DNA of 64,000 nt from Luscinia megarhynchos (Eukaryota; Chordata; Aves; Passeriformes; Turdidae). Below, one piece after another: positions 38,901-53,073 of this stretch; the stretch's first letter is position 1, and every line of letters begins with the position of its first letter. The notes below the pieces were generated by a model, which saw only the letters and a list, made by a program, of their open reading frames with translations, ran no database searches and was not told the DNA's origin. Both the position numbers and the translations under genes were made by a program. The DNA is taken from positions 28,054,330 to 28,118,329 of the forward strand of contig CM067566.1 of NCBI GenBank assembly GCA_034336665.1, written 5' to 3'.

Positions 38901-41524
38901 AATAATTATTGTCTTCCTCTCGTGTATTTTGATGACAAAATTCTCTATTCAAAGTACTCTAAGAGTCACATTGATCTGCTTTTAATTATACATAGATTTC
39001 CACCAAGAAAACTGAAGTACTGAAGTGGCATTCAGCAACTTAATTTTATCTGTTTTATTCAGTCTGTGATTAGGCTGCAACTCTTCATTAAAAGAAAGTT
39101 CTTGTAAAGCATAGAGAGAAGAAAGAAAAATATGTTATAAACTCTCTTGCATGTTAGGAAATTCAAGTGCCATATATCTAACTTTTGGGCTAGACTAACA
39201 AAATACTGAATCACACAATACTACCTAATATCCTTTCCTTCTCTAAGATCAAAACTTTGAAGAAAAATTTCATACCTATCCAAGGACAGAAATAGGTTTC
39301 ATAACTGATTAAACTGAAAGGAAAACTTTAAGTTTACAAAATAGTATTAAAATTGAATATTTAATGTTAGCCATTAGTTACTGAGGAAAGTATGAATCAT
39401 AACTAAGATTATGGCTAGAGATTTGCTTCTATGCAAAACATTCAACAGCCTTCATTAATCATACCCATGAATATTAGCACTTGCATATTCTTCCTAACAA
39501 AAATATTTAAAAACTAAAAAAATAAATAACATAGGGTATCTCTGAAACTTTTATAATAAAAAAATAAAGTTACAAAACTCTAATTAAAACTCTGCCACTT
39601 TTTTGACCACAAACACCCTTGCTTCACTTTGTCCTTACCTACCACCCCAAAAGGTAGGATTTTTGATTAGAGAATCAGTGCCAGATATTACCTCAAGTCA
39701 CCCTATAATGATCCTAACATTAAATCCAATACAGAAAATTAGAGTAAAATCCTGTGTTAATTTTTTTCTTTACTCAAGTGAGTTATATCAGAGTTCAGTT
39801 CACAAGGAGGAGTAAATAGTAAATCATGAGAATGAAGCTTTCAGTGGTGAATCATAAAAGCAGAACTAATCAGCAATACCTTTCAGTAGCCTAAGCAATT
39901 TTAAAATTGTTGTACAGGGTATAAACCAGGAATATTCTTCAAACTTAAGCAGATATGCTGCCAAAATTAAAGTTGATTGTATGGTAGGAATTGTCAGGAG
40001 TTATTTGCTGATAACTCCTGTGTTTTGTATAAAAAATATATGAGAATCATAGTATGGCTAGTAATTCAACAGAAAAATCAGGTGGAAGACATTAACAAGA
40101 TAAATTAGAATTATAAATAAAAATAATTATCTGTTCAAATATGTCAACATTTCTTATATTATCTTTATTAAAATATAAAAAAATATAAAATAACATGGTC
40201 TTCTCTGTTTACTTGTTCATTTCTTCTCTGCCCACCTGTGTATTTTACTGAATTTATTATCAGAATTCTGCATGTTTTCATTAACCTTTAACATCTCCAC
40301 TTGGCCTCTTCCAAGACATTCTGTACAACTCCTGATCTAATTTAATATGTTAAAAAAAAAAATTAAAAAAAACCCACAAACGAGATTCAAAAAGATGACA
40401 ACACTGTATAAACTCATACAGTGTTAGGCTAATGTTGAGGCTTGTATCACACAGTAACAAAAAGCACATGCCACAGTGTAGAAACTGAATTAGGTCATTT
40501 TAGTGCATAAAATAAAGACTAGAGACGTATTTCCTTTAATAAATTCGTGCAGGAAGAAGAATGTGCAACTTCCTAGAAACAAATATGAAATAGGAAAAAA
40601 CAGAACATCCAAAAATGCTGCATAAAAATCGAGGGTAAAACATTGTCATAGAGAACCTTCTTTCCTAAACAGACAGTAATTCTTTTTGCTTTATGTTTTT
40701 CAGGTGTTCAAAATTCCCACAGATTTCTACAGCCTTTGTAAAGTTTAATGGTTGGTTGGTTTTAAATGGAACATATTGTCTGCAATTGTTTTACATGAGA
40801 AAACAAAATTTAAGGACTAAAAGTAAAATCAGTGACTCCACGGTGAACATTTTCTTAGCCACTAATGCCTACTAATTCTACAACACTGCCAAAAAAAACA
40901 GGATTGCAGTTTGAGGGTGATATTAATTATAGGCAAGAGCAGACCTAAAATCAAAGGGTCTAGTGCTTAGGTATTCAGGGACAATGCAAAATTCTTTTAA
41001 AACTGTAAGGAAATTAAGGACAAACCTCTTTGTACCAAGAAGTAACGTCTACAAAATCAGAAAAAATGGGGATTCTGTGACAAACCAGGCAAAAATACTC
41101 TGCCTGGCATCCTGGGCTGGGCAACTCCAAAGCAAAAAATTTAAAAAAATCATCTAAGACCACTAGAGATTCTGAGACTGTCTCATCCAGTCACTAGTGC
41201 ATTTCTGTCTTCCCATATTTTATAATTAAAAAAAACACTTCTAATGTTTTTTTCAAGAAAATACAGATGTCTGTATGGACCAAGTATAATTATCTTACAT
41301 GCAAAGTTTCTGCAGCATCATGAAGTGGGAGCTCTTGGTCTTCTGAGGTTGCAAAAGTCCCTTCCTGTGTTCAGTTCAACAGAATTGTTCCAACTTTTGA
41401 TTTCTAAGGATATATTTTCCATTCTTTCCTACAGTGAAGGTCACTCTTCAGGATGTAAAAAAACTGAAGCCTTATAAGATTTCAAGCAGAGTGATTTTTA
41501 CAGTTATTTTGATATAAAGTTTTG
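32923..41524. other. SGCZ: SGCZ upstream intron
   Basis: This is non-coding sequence. Notable items are an octamer plus homeodomain motif at 35211-35223, an 8-bp-stem hairpin at 36030-36049, an A21 run at 36982-37002, a motif-rich stretch at 38185-38330 and a GC-richer patch at 38405-38560 that may be an LTR remnant. No coding gene is recognisable. Confidence 0.7.
36982..37002. repeat. A21 homopolymer
   Basis: 21 A follow AAAAAAT and lead into a purine-rich GAGAAAGAGG stretch. It produces the poly-Lys part of a 92-codon open frame that has no other sign of being a gene. Confidence 0.95.
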
Positions 41525-41544
41525 AAAACACCATATGGTGTTTT
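41525..41544. repeat. Perfect 20-bp palindrome
   Basis: AAAACACCATATGGTGTTTT is identical to its reverse complement, centred on CATATG. A second perfect palindrome of 16 bp, CAATGCTTAAGCATTG, lies at 41580-41595, only 35 bases further on. Confidence 0.95.
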
Positions 41545-44500
41545 GATTACAAATGTGGTGTTCTGTATGTTCCAGTCTACAATGCTTAAGCATTGCTAAA
41601 CTCAGTTATGATCATAAAATTCCTGCTATGATTTTATAAAAGAATTGATTTTGAGTAATCTACTATAAAACACATCCATGTAAGTGTTAAAAAAAATAAA
41701 AAAGAGGAGTCTTCTATTGAGTAGGTTAAAAATGGCCAAAGGATATTAAAATTCTTGATGTGACTTAGGCCAAAGGAAAGTAGTACCATACACTTGAAAT
41801 TACATGAACATTTAGAAGGAAGTAAACATGCCCAATATAAAGAAATATAGGCATTGATGTATTTGAGAAGTTAACTTCATTAGTACCCCTAATTTTTGAA
41901 TGAATAATTCTACATATTTCAGCAGGTTATTAACATATAAAACTTCTAATGATAATTTCTAAATTACAATGGATTTACTGGCCTACCTAATTGGAAAAAT
42001 TAAGTCTCTTTCTCCAAGTATTTATTTTAATAATGCATTATTCATTTATAAAATGAGTGAAGACTTTAGTAGATGACAGTATCCTGTTGTAGCTTAGTGT
42101 TAACTAAAGAGAAATCATTCACAGATATTAACATCATGTACTTTTTGTACATATTTCTTGAAATAGCTAGTATTTCCCTTTCCATGTGCTCTTTAAGAAA
42201 CTGGTAAATATACGAACCACAGTAAGAAAAATATCTTCCTGGAACTCAGCCAAAATTCTGCTCCAAAATTTACAAGGAAAAAGAGGCACAAACCAATGAG
42301 AAAAACATGAATCTTTTTGCATGAAGTTTTTCCTCTTTCCATGCCACTTTTTGGACATTTCAGATAGAGAAGATAGAAGGTTCACACAACAAACATGATG
42401 TCTTATTCTTTTTGACATAATTTGGGTCCATATCTTTCTTATTGCCTGCAAAATCACAATCATAAGACTTCTCTGAAAAGCCTGGATGGTGTGGTCAAAA
42501 GATGGATTATATTATCATTGCAAATTCTTAGGTTTTCTTTTTAATTACACATATCTAAGGGGTTTTTTAACTTGCTGAAAATAAAAAGCAAACAACTAAT
42601 AACAACCAAACAAAAAAGCTGCATGCTAGTATGTCTAATTCTTGGTATTATTTGTCTCCAACATGTAACTCTCCTATATATTTTGAGTCAGAAAATTTTG
42701 CTTACAATTTTCAAAGCCATATTAAAAACAATCCAGTCACAAAATGATTTTTAAAAAAAACAAACCAAGACCCAACCCTTTGCATAAAAAAATTTCTGAA
42801 TTCCAATTCTGGAAAAAATAAAAATTAAAAAAAATTTACAATATTTTTTTGAGACTCCAGGTAACTAAGGTAAAAACCAAAATGGCATGTTTCAGAGACA
42901 TCAAATTTTTTTAGAAAAACAATCCTTGCTGGTGTAGTTAAGATACACATTATAAATTCAGGAACAGTAACAGATATCATCATGTACCACTGACTTTATT
43001 GGAGCTTTAAAATCTGTGACTGTTTAAATGAAAAGGCTATCAGAAGCTACTAGACTGGTGCTAATGAGCAAGAGGGCTTATAAGGTAAGGTTAAATAAAT
43101 GAGCTGGAGGATATAAAACATATTTGCACTCTTTTCCTTTTTTTCAATTTTCCTTTCAGAAAGTACTTTTACTGGATATCTTCCTGTTCATAACTCCAGC
43201 ACTGCTCATGCAAAGATTTGCACAGTTGGAGAGCTGGATCTTTATTCTAGCAGGACTAACAGTTTGCAAAAATATTCTTTTTTCTGTATTCCATTACATT
43301 TCTAAACTCTTTCAACAACATTGCACTGAAAAATGTCATCTCTCTTCAAATTCTCTTGAATTTGAAAACCTCACTCTTTCTGCTGCTGGACCAAATATTA
43401 GTGCATGCTCATTGCTTAAGGATTTTTTAGAAATTTTAGATCATTGCACTAAATTTATTACTTTTAATATTATTAAGAAATATTGCAAAAATAAAAAAAT
43501 ATAGTTGAAAGTTATTTTAAATGGTCAGGCATATCTTTATCCAATAAAAATTCATGCAGATATACAGTGTTACTTGTATGCTTTCTAGATGGACTTGCAA
43601 CCCAATAATCTGGAATTAGACAAAGTTCAAGAGGTTAGCTGAATAATTTTAAACATATCTTCGAGTCAATCTTTCAATTTTTCCATTCAGAAAATATTTA
43701 CCTCCTTAAAAAAAAAAAATCCAGAAAATCCACTTATAACCTGCTAACTAGAACCTTCAGTGTTATTTAAAGAATCAAATATATTTTAATCCAGATGAAA
43801 GATACTATCACAGTTATCCAATAGAAATTGGAAAACAAAACTGGATACATGTATGAAAATTTAAAACTATATAAACTGTAGAAGCTTTTATCCTGAATGA
43901 ATGGAATCTAAAAAGAGATAAATAATCTATATTATAGTCTGTAAATATCAAACTGATTAATCAAAGACTATTTGAGATTTTACAGTATTTTCATAGAAGT
44001 CCATGAGGAACCTTCTGTTTGATGATACCTTAGAAATAGAGATGATATGTAGAAAATTTCCTTCCACCAAGTGACTTGCAATCTGCCTACTAAGAGTCAA
44101 AAAGCTAAGTGCTTTCAGTGACACTATTTATTTGGGGTGAAAGTAAATATGACTATTAAATCAGGTAAGTGAAAAGCTGTTTTGATTTTATTTCCTTATA
44201 ATGTCTCATTCTGTAAGAGAATGTGGGTTTATGTCACCATATTACTATAATGCCAATATGGGGAGTAGGCTAAAGTATCTCAGACCCATAACCCCCATTC
44301 CACTCCAAAGCCTCCCTGTACATTCTAACCCAAGATTATCAGGCCCTCTCATTAACAGTTTGGTATTTGTTACCTGTGTGAATGGTATTCATCCTAATAA
44401 TGAAATTTAAACTTTATTCCATTTTCACAATTAATGACTAAAACCTTAAAGTACATATTAAATAATGCTTCCAGTTTTTACAGATCTAGAATAATGCACT

Positions 44501-47500
44501 GCCTAATGCTGAAAGCATCTCCCCAACATCTGTCTCCATCATTTCAATAAAGCAATATACATTGCTTATGACACTTCTATTCTATTTCAAATTTATTAAT
44601 CTACTTTAAGTTTCTAGCTTTATTATTTCATAATATTTACTGACTCCAATAAATTATTTCACTCAGTGCCTTGTTTAACAAGCAAGGCATTTTTATTAGT
44701 ATTTTGGGCACAGCCTCTTCACAAGCTCTGTGTGTCTTACATGTGTTGCCAAAAATCTGTTGAGAGTTCTTTGCAAGAACAAACTATTTTTAGTCCCATT
44801 TCATGATAGAAAATTGGTGTCCATTATTATCTTGACTACAACTGTCTGAAATTTCACTTACAGTGATAAACAAAATCTGTATATTCTAAAGGATTTGCAA
44901 ACCAACAACAACAAAAAAATACAATGTACTTGGGACACATAAGGTATTGAGCTCATTATTATCTAATGTATTTTGGAAAAAAATGAAATGGGTAAACTTT
45001 TTAAACAAGAACTTGCATAGCAATGAGCCAAAACAACATTCTGTATGCCAGAAAAAGAATTTTTTAAAAAATCAACAACCAAACCAAAACAGTCACAAAC
45101 TGAATTTGGAGCGCCCAAACTGGTATTACTAGGATGTGAAGGTAGAAGACAAGTATAAAGGTTGATGACTAGATGAAACTAAACAGTATTTCATTCTGTA
45201 TGCATTTGCTGCACAAACAAATGAGAGACAATAAAAAAGGGTGGTATGGAAAAGTCTGTAGAATGCATAAATTAATTATTTATTGTGAAGAAAAAGCAGC
45301 CTGTTGCTACATGGTAGGAAGAATAACATAACTCAGGGGTGAAATCATGACTGTTAATGGGCTGTTAAAACAAAAAAAGATGATGAAATTTTTGCCAAAC
45401 ATTTGCGGAGGGAAGAGATGGGAGAAAAAAATATTAAGTGTAGCATAATTTAGATAATCTCTGCAGGGCAGAGATACTAAAAAAGAAACTTTGACTTACA
45501 TGGCATCTATTGCTGGGACAAATAACTCTCTCAAACTTCACCTGAACAAGATTTTAACATCCTATCAAAAGCTGCAGCAGTTTATTACTATGACCAAGCA
45601 GACATTTTCCAAAAAGGTTTAAGAAACCTTAGTTGCACCTTTACTAATGCACATTAATATGAGCAATTAAATTTGGTTATGCTACAAAAGTTCAGTGCTT
45701 CTATACGTAGTTACTTCAAATCAATTCTCTTTCTTTCTCTGAATAAGGATTCTAGGCTTCAGATGCTAGGCAATTATATATGCAGTACATGACTAGAAGG
45801 AGACAGTTTTCAGTGAGGAAAAATGATAATGAGTATGCAAAAAATTATGAAAAATTATACACAAATTGCTGTCAAATGAAAGTTGGAAAAGAGAACAGTT
45901 CTAACAATTTCTCAACTTTCAGTTATAGCATCCAGAATACATTTGCACTAAAACCATATGTAACTCTTTTTGATAGAAATGACTTCTAAGTATATAGAAA
46001 CAATTTAAAGTGCATTCTCAGTTCATTCATTTGTGCAAGTGTGATAACTTAAGAATTATAAGAATTTTCAAAATATGCACCATTTAGGTTTCTTCCTAAC
46101 TGATGGAAGTTTTTATCCATGTGCACTTATAGCTGAGGTTAGCTGATACCTGCAAGCCATTTCCAAGTTTATAAGTGTATTCATAATATCTAAAGTTTTC
46201 AGTTTCCATTAAGCTGTGTGTTACATTCAAAGCAGTGGCAGGAACACAGTAAAAGCAATAATGTAATGTCAATATATGAGTCATATATTTTAGATACAAT
46301 ATTAATAATTAATATCTCATGGCCATTCTAATTTATATTTCCAATGTTCTTTCTCTGATCTTCCAAGTTTCCTATGAAAATATAACTTACTAATTAAAAC
46401 AAAAAAAAGTAAGAAAATTCATGTCTCTTAAAGACCATGAATATGTTTATGTTCCCACTCTGAATTTCATACATTAGAGTGGTCATCTTATTAAGATTGT
46501 ACTTGTAATTTCAGAGGACCACTTGGTGTGTAAATTGCCTTGAATTGGTCCAATCTATGCACTACCTCTTAGAAGATTCCTAATCCTCCAATGCCTTAAT
46601 TAAGATTAATATGAAACTATAGTGATTTACACTCCCACAGAAAAAGACACTTACAAAGTTTTAAAGATTAATGGCGCTGGGATGAATGCCAAGACAGGAT
46701 ATGCTGAAATGAGAAGGCATGCAGGTTGTGTAAGTCCACTTTACTGCTCTTCAGGAGGACACAAAGAAGGAGCAGCTAAAACAGCCACAATAGTAGATAC
46801 AATGCAATACTTCAAAACATCTCAGCAATTGCTTTTTATTAAAAAAGACAAAAAATTACAATAAAAAATGTTTGAAGACAGCTGATATAGGCATTGAGAC
46901 AAGTCACATTACACAGGGCAATATATCAGAAGTTATTATGTAAAAATAGTGTTTTTTAAATGTGTGCTGTTTCTGAGGCTTATCTGACTTGTTTAATTTC
47001 CTTTCTGTAGAAATTATTTCGTCTATCCTAAGCAGGAGTGATCTTAACTTATACTGACAAGTTCATCTTTACTTTCCCTCTAGCACTTACGGTCTAAGAT
47101 GAAGCTTATATTTCAAAACAGTTTGAAGAACTCACATTTCATCACAGTAGCACTCAGCTATCATTGCCTAATCATAGTAGAATGCTCTCTCTACCCACAT
47201 GAAGATATGAAACAAAATAAAATAAAAAGAAGCAAAAAAAAATATTTAGCAAAATATGAATCCACAAGAGATCACAAATTTAAGACAACACTACAAGCAT
47301 AGGTGTTCATGAATGTATACACACAGAACACAAATGCATGCAAGAACTGCAGAATTCTCCTTTTCCTGGAACCAATCCCTTTGTAAACTTTCTGGTCACT
47401 TTTGAATTCCCTCCTTTCTTTAATCTTCCAATTTATGATTCCATTAACCTTCACAAAAGCTGCTAAATTTATTGCTGATTTTCCCTGAAGAAGGACTGGC

Positions 47501-48452
47501 TAATGACTGACAGAATTTTTAGTGCAGAAAGTTCTCTGAATATTTGTATAACTCAATTATATTATCATAAAATAATGAATTAATTTACTTAAAAAATCAA
47601 ACATGAAAAAAAAATTAGTTTCTTCAATTTTAAGGAAAAAAAATATTGACAGTTTTAATTCACAGACTTTAGACACCAAAACCACAATACAGGATTTCCA
47701 AGACTTTGAAATTACACAAAGTACATTTTTCATTTTTTAATTAAGTCAGTAATTAAACTCAAAATTTCATCCGAAGACTCAAAAAAAACCCCAGTCAAAA
47801 TAAGGAATGGTTCATCTTTTCCATAAGGAAAACAATGAATTTAGACTGGAAGGTTAATTTCTAATTAGAAGCAGTGTGTTCCAAAATTCCTAGTTTTCCT
47901 GGATAACATGAATTGCCAGTTGTCATTACTTGTTTTTCATTACTTAGGATATGCTCCTATCACACATTTTCATGATGTTTCCACTTCTTAACTAAGATTT
48001 GATGAAGATTGAATATCAGTATTTCTCCAAATAGCCTGCATACTGCAAACTACTGGAGAATGTTCTACACTCATTCACCAGTTATTAAAGGCACAAAATA
48101 TGATAGTGAAGCTGTAGAACTGTAGAATTGCCTGCTATTGCAAAACAATTTTTTAAAAAAGTAAATTAGAAGAAAACAGCTTTGTAATTTACTAAAAGAG
48201 TATAATTTTTGTAATTGCCTGTCATGCAGCAGCATGTTGGATCAATGCTAATCAAAGGTGGGGACAGACCAAAGTTAGAAGATAATTTAGAAAACGGTCA
48301 ATGAAAAAAAAGCAATTTTAAAAAAACTAAATAAGTGTTCTTGTACGACAGCCAATCACAAACTATACCAGAATGAGAAAAAAAAATGTCTTTATAGACA
48401 TTAATTCAGGTTTTACCTGAGCTTATACTTCTTCAGTAATGTCACTACTAAT

Positions 48453-48497
48453 TAATACTAAGTACCATAGTAATACTAAGTACCATAGTAATACTAA
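48453..48497. repeat. 18-bp tandem repeat, about 2.5 copies
   Basis: The unit TAATACTAAGTACCATAG is present perfectly at 48453-48470 and 48471-48488, then partially (TAATACTAA) at 48489-48497. A degenerate GACCATAG follows. Confidence 0.93.
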
Positions 48498-50526
48498 TAA
48501 GACCATAGTTTTCCAGAAATCAGTCCCAAGTGAACTCCTATTTCCATTTCACTGCAGCCAGAATCTCCTCTAGGAAATATTTCCCCAAGGCACCATGCTC
48601 AAAATTTTTCTGTGCTATCATTTCACAATATTTCACAGTCTGCTTGCAACTATTTTAATCTACAGGTAAGTTATAGTACCACACATCATGAAAACGTATT
48701 TTATCTTCTATCTTATTTGGAGACAAGGGAAGATCTTAGACTTGGTTCAAATTTGGTTCTTTAGCTCTTTTTCAGCAGTCCTGAGGAGACATACTATAGA
48801 CCTCTCTTGCAGTCAGCTCTCCCCTTGTGATCCATGTAAACATAATTCCCTTCACGTTCCACTGTCTCCTCCAAGATTACAGCTCAATTTTCTTTGCCAT
48901 CTCCAAACACCAATTGCTGCATAAATCCTGTTTAAAATTGGCTTACAATAATTTTATTGTCAATTTACAATTTCAGACTGAAGGAAAAGTAAACACACAG
49001 ATGACTAAACAACCACAATTTTCACTAGAATGCACATAAAAGCAGACTGAAGAACCAAAGATATAATTTTGAAAGAAGACAGAAAAATGAAAAGAAGCAT
49101 GTAAAAGCCTTTACTTATGTGTTTCCTTTTCCTTTAACCCAACCCCAGCACAGAGATACAAAATCCTAGCAGAAGAGATTTTGTCTTTTGATAAGTTAAG
49201 GCTGAAACCATCAGTTATGGATAGCCATTTCTTCATTTGTACCAGGTTAACAGGTTTAAATCTCAAAAAGCATGTGTCTCATCATCACACTATGACTCTG
49301 CCAGACTACAAATAAATCAAAAATAGCTGTAAGCATTGTCTCTGTGATACTAAATAGTTCAAATCAAATCTGTGTGACTATTCTAGTTCTGCTTCTTGAG
49401 TAAGCTTGTATTTTGAGATACAATAATTAGGCTTCTTTTTGCACAAACTGCCTAAAAAAACCTTATGCACACTTGTAGCAGTGTGATGCAATACAGTCAG
49501 CTTTCCTCCTTATTTCTATACCTATACATACACCTTAAACTCAGCTCACCTCATTGATCTCTCTTATTTCTGTATTTTCCGCACAGAGATGGGCTGCATG
49601 TTTTCAAAATATGTTATTTTGCAGAGAAAACAGGATTTTTTTTTTTTTTGTGGTGTATTGACATTAAAAGGAAAAAGACTCCAACTTGCATTCTAACTGA
49701 ATTAAATGTGCCTTTTATTCAATAGGAAGTGTTATTACTTCCATTCATAGCCATGTCAGATAAAAAAATAACGCTGTCAGATAAAAGTGCTTTTCTGCCA
49801 TCTACCAGTGCATCAGTTAGGAAAAAGATGCCATCATAAAACACCAGATCTGTTAAATTTTATAGGCCACCTCTTCAGACATCAGCCATCTTTGTGGTAT
49901 CATTAAAGTCAAAAATGAAGATTCATTTTACTCATTTTAGGGCAGGTAAGGAGCACTAACCAATTCCACACACTAGTGACACCATGATTATCCCTTGATC
50001 TCATGTCATAGTCAAGTCTTTTATATTTCAAGAGTTTTCAATATGCATTCTTAGATTACTGCAGAGGTTCAGCCAGGACTAAGGTATCCTATTTACTCCC
50101 CATTAATAAACAAAAACTCTTTTGCATATATTAACAACACTGACTTTTTAGATACTTTCTTGACTTGTTTATTAGTCTTTTGGGCTCATCAGGATATGCA
50201 CCATCATAACAGTATCTGGCAAAAACTGGCACCTACCTCCTTTGTGGTTTCAAATAATGAATGCCCCCTGATGTGTACACAGACGTATTCTCAACACAGA
50301 CAGCAAGAACAGGAGGATGACTCCACAGTAAAAAAAAGTCAAACAAACTAGTAAAAAGATCCAATATTGCATTTAATTCCTTTTTAGTGCCAAATGTACT
50401 GGGAGGTATTAATCTTTAGTATAGAAAATATTAATCTCACCAGTAATGTATCCACAACATTTTCTAAGATAAAGGATAAATTTGAAATATATGTTTCCCC
50501 TGACTAGTGGCAACCAGAGAGAAGCA

Positions 50527-50573
50527 CAAAAACAAAACAAAACAAAACAACAAACAAACAAACAAACAAAAAC
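50527..50573. repeat. (CAAAA)n / (CAAA)n microsatellite
   Basis: Several AACAA pentamers pass into four or five CAAA tetramers. It produces Gln/Asn/Lys-rich and Cys/Val/Phe-rich chance frames on the two strands. Confidence 0.95.
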
Positions 50574-53073
50574 CCACAATATTTTTTCTGGTATCCCAGG
50601 TCCTGTAGGACATTCAGTTGCAACAGAAGGAATGGGGAGGCAGGGACACAATCTGAAGATGTGTTTATATACATTGTGATTAAAAATAAGGCTGAATTCT
50701 CCAATGACAGTCCATCACCAGAATTTTGTAGAACTGGGGCCTGCTAATTAAATTTTCCTATTCTTGAAGCAATCTCAGAGGTAAGCCTGAAAAATATTGA
50801 TTGCCTTGTAAGTTTGATACATATTTGGACTGACAGTATTGAAGTTATGCTACACTTCAGAACCCTTCCTTTTGATTTGTGTGACTTTCAAAAAAAAAAA
50901 AGGTTAAATGCTACTCACATCTGACCCACTTTTTTAATCTACAACAGACACCTTTTACTAACTGTCTCTGTGTAATCTAATAAACTTTTTAACTTGGCAT
51001 TTTAATTAGAAGATAATGAAATAGCAAAGCTGGGTACTTCCAAGATACACAAAAAGATTGTTTTATCAATAATAAAAAGATTCTCAGCTCATTTTAATGA
51101 CACTGGGACTGGGAATACCAATTTGAGGCAAAATGAATACTGCTTAAAAACAAGCTGCATAGCACAGCTCTCAACCAAAGAAAAGTGAATATGTTATTCA
51201 TACCTTAAATAAGAACCTGCTTTGGATTTGCAGGGTAAAATGCACACATCACCAATGTGTCTCTCTTGAAGAGATTCATTATTTCTTTTATTTGCTTGTA
51301 CTCACAGTTATCAGGATAGTTCCTAATTTTTTGCATTTAAAGATATTTCTTTCCCTGTGTCTCCATATATATATTTATATATCTTGCTACTTGTAAATTC
51401 AGGGCTTATATGCTAAGTACTAGAAATGCTTCTACAATAACCTGGACCTATCATCTAAAATGAGGAAGCAAGTATACCTGCATTCCATAGCCCATATTTA
51501 TTCTGCAACTTCTAACATGACATTTTAAAAGGACACAGGTATAAGGTCTAATGACCAATTCACTTCCATTTATATTTTATATTTTAGATCATAGTGAATA
51601 AGAAATGGTCCATTTACAATGTTTAAAGTTACAAAAGTTTATCTAGAAAACTCTGGAAACAGATTCTGACAGGAAAGGTAAGGAGTACTAGAAGAAATTT
51701 TCATTTTGACCTCACTACATAATTGGTGCACACTGACTTACATCTGGAGCTTTATACCCCATGGCTCAATCAGTAGCAGTGATATCTGCTCTTGTGTTAG
51801 ATTTTGCTGCCTCCTGACCATTTGCCAAATTCTAATTGTGTGATTTCTCATCTATCTTTGCACAACTACATATTCCCAGGACCGAGCATCCTTTGGCTTT
51901 CTTTATGGATCCCTACTCAATTTAAATTTTACCTGTTGCTTCTTTGCCTTTCAACTTAACATTAGGGAAAATAATGTATTTCATCAAAATATTTAGGCAC
52001 AACTTTGGTCTGGTAAAACTGAAATTTATTTTAAGAATTACAAGTATTACCTGGACACTGTTACCTATATTATTGTCACAGCACTTGGAAAGTTTAGTCA
52101 GAAGATAAGACAAATAGGCTCAAATAGTTTCTGTGTTCAAGCATACACCATAATTTAAGACAGAACTCTGGGGAAATGTGCTCCCATATAAGCATTTCTA
52201 TGCTTTTATTCAGATACTATATTTACAGTCAATAAACTTTCATGTTTTGAAAAACAGATTCCCTGCTTTTCATTAGTCACTCTTCTTGACAGATATTTTG
52301 TGGCTATTCTTTTCATTAGGTATTCTTGCTGGTCTGAATTGATCTAGAGTGAAATACATTGCAGTAGGCTTTTTGAAAACCAAATTTATGTTTTTATATT
52401 TTAATCAGAAAAGGCTGAGTCTCAGCTGTTGGTTATATGACATTCAAAATTATCTTTCATCATACTTTGGGCTAAATTTCCTCTAAAGGAGGAAACACTC
52501 CAGAACTCTACTGCCCTTGTATCTGATTAGAGCAGAGGATGAAATTTGACCTTTAGAGTTCACTTCCAAGCACATTAATGGTCCACAGTTTCATTACAAG
52601 TACTGAAAGAAATTACAATTTGCCATGAAACCCACTGCAGACAGAAGTGCTGACAACTTTCTTTGCACGTTCTCTTTTCTTTTTGCAGGTGAAGCAAAAA
52701 AAAAAGGTGTTTCATGGCTAGAAGTCTCTAAAATCCCCAACAAAACCCCAAACAAACAAACCTAAACCAAAGAACTATATATAAAACCTTCTAGCATCTC
52801 TTATAATCATTATGACATCTGATAAGTGTTGTGAATGGTTATATGAACACATGTACTACAAGCCTCTATTTCAGAGATTGGCACTTTACACAAATCAAGG
52901 TAGCAAGACAATTCCCTTCATTTTGTGACATACATGCTATTTTTGGTTGCACACAATGTGTGTATCCTACTAACAGAATTTTGCCCTTATGGATAATAAT
53001 GTTGGGTAAGCAAGCATCTGCCTTTCCACCTGCAGTGCCAGCAAACTGCAGCAGGTCAGTGGAGATGGTGCTC

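Larger units (their letters stand above)
41596..53073. other. SGCZ: SGCZ upstream intron
   Basis: This is non-coding, AT-rich sequence. It contains an 18-bp tandem repeat at 48453-48497, a T14 run at 49636-49649, a (CAAA)n/(CAAAA)n tract at 50527-50573, a short TA-rich patch at 51364-51384 and a CCCCAA/CAAA-rich patch at about 52735-52770. Open frames up to 126 codons (43124-43504) show no domain and have ordinary intron composition. Confidence 0.7.

Noticed and set aside
43124..43504. A 126-codon plus-strand open frame with hydrophobic stretches
   Set aside because: It has AT-rich intron composition, no recognisable family and no splice or promoter context; a frame of this length is expected somewhere in 64 kb.
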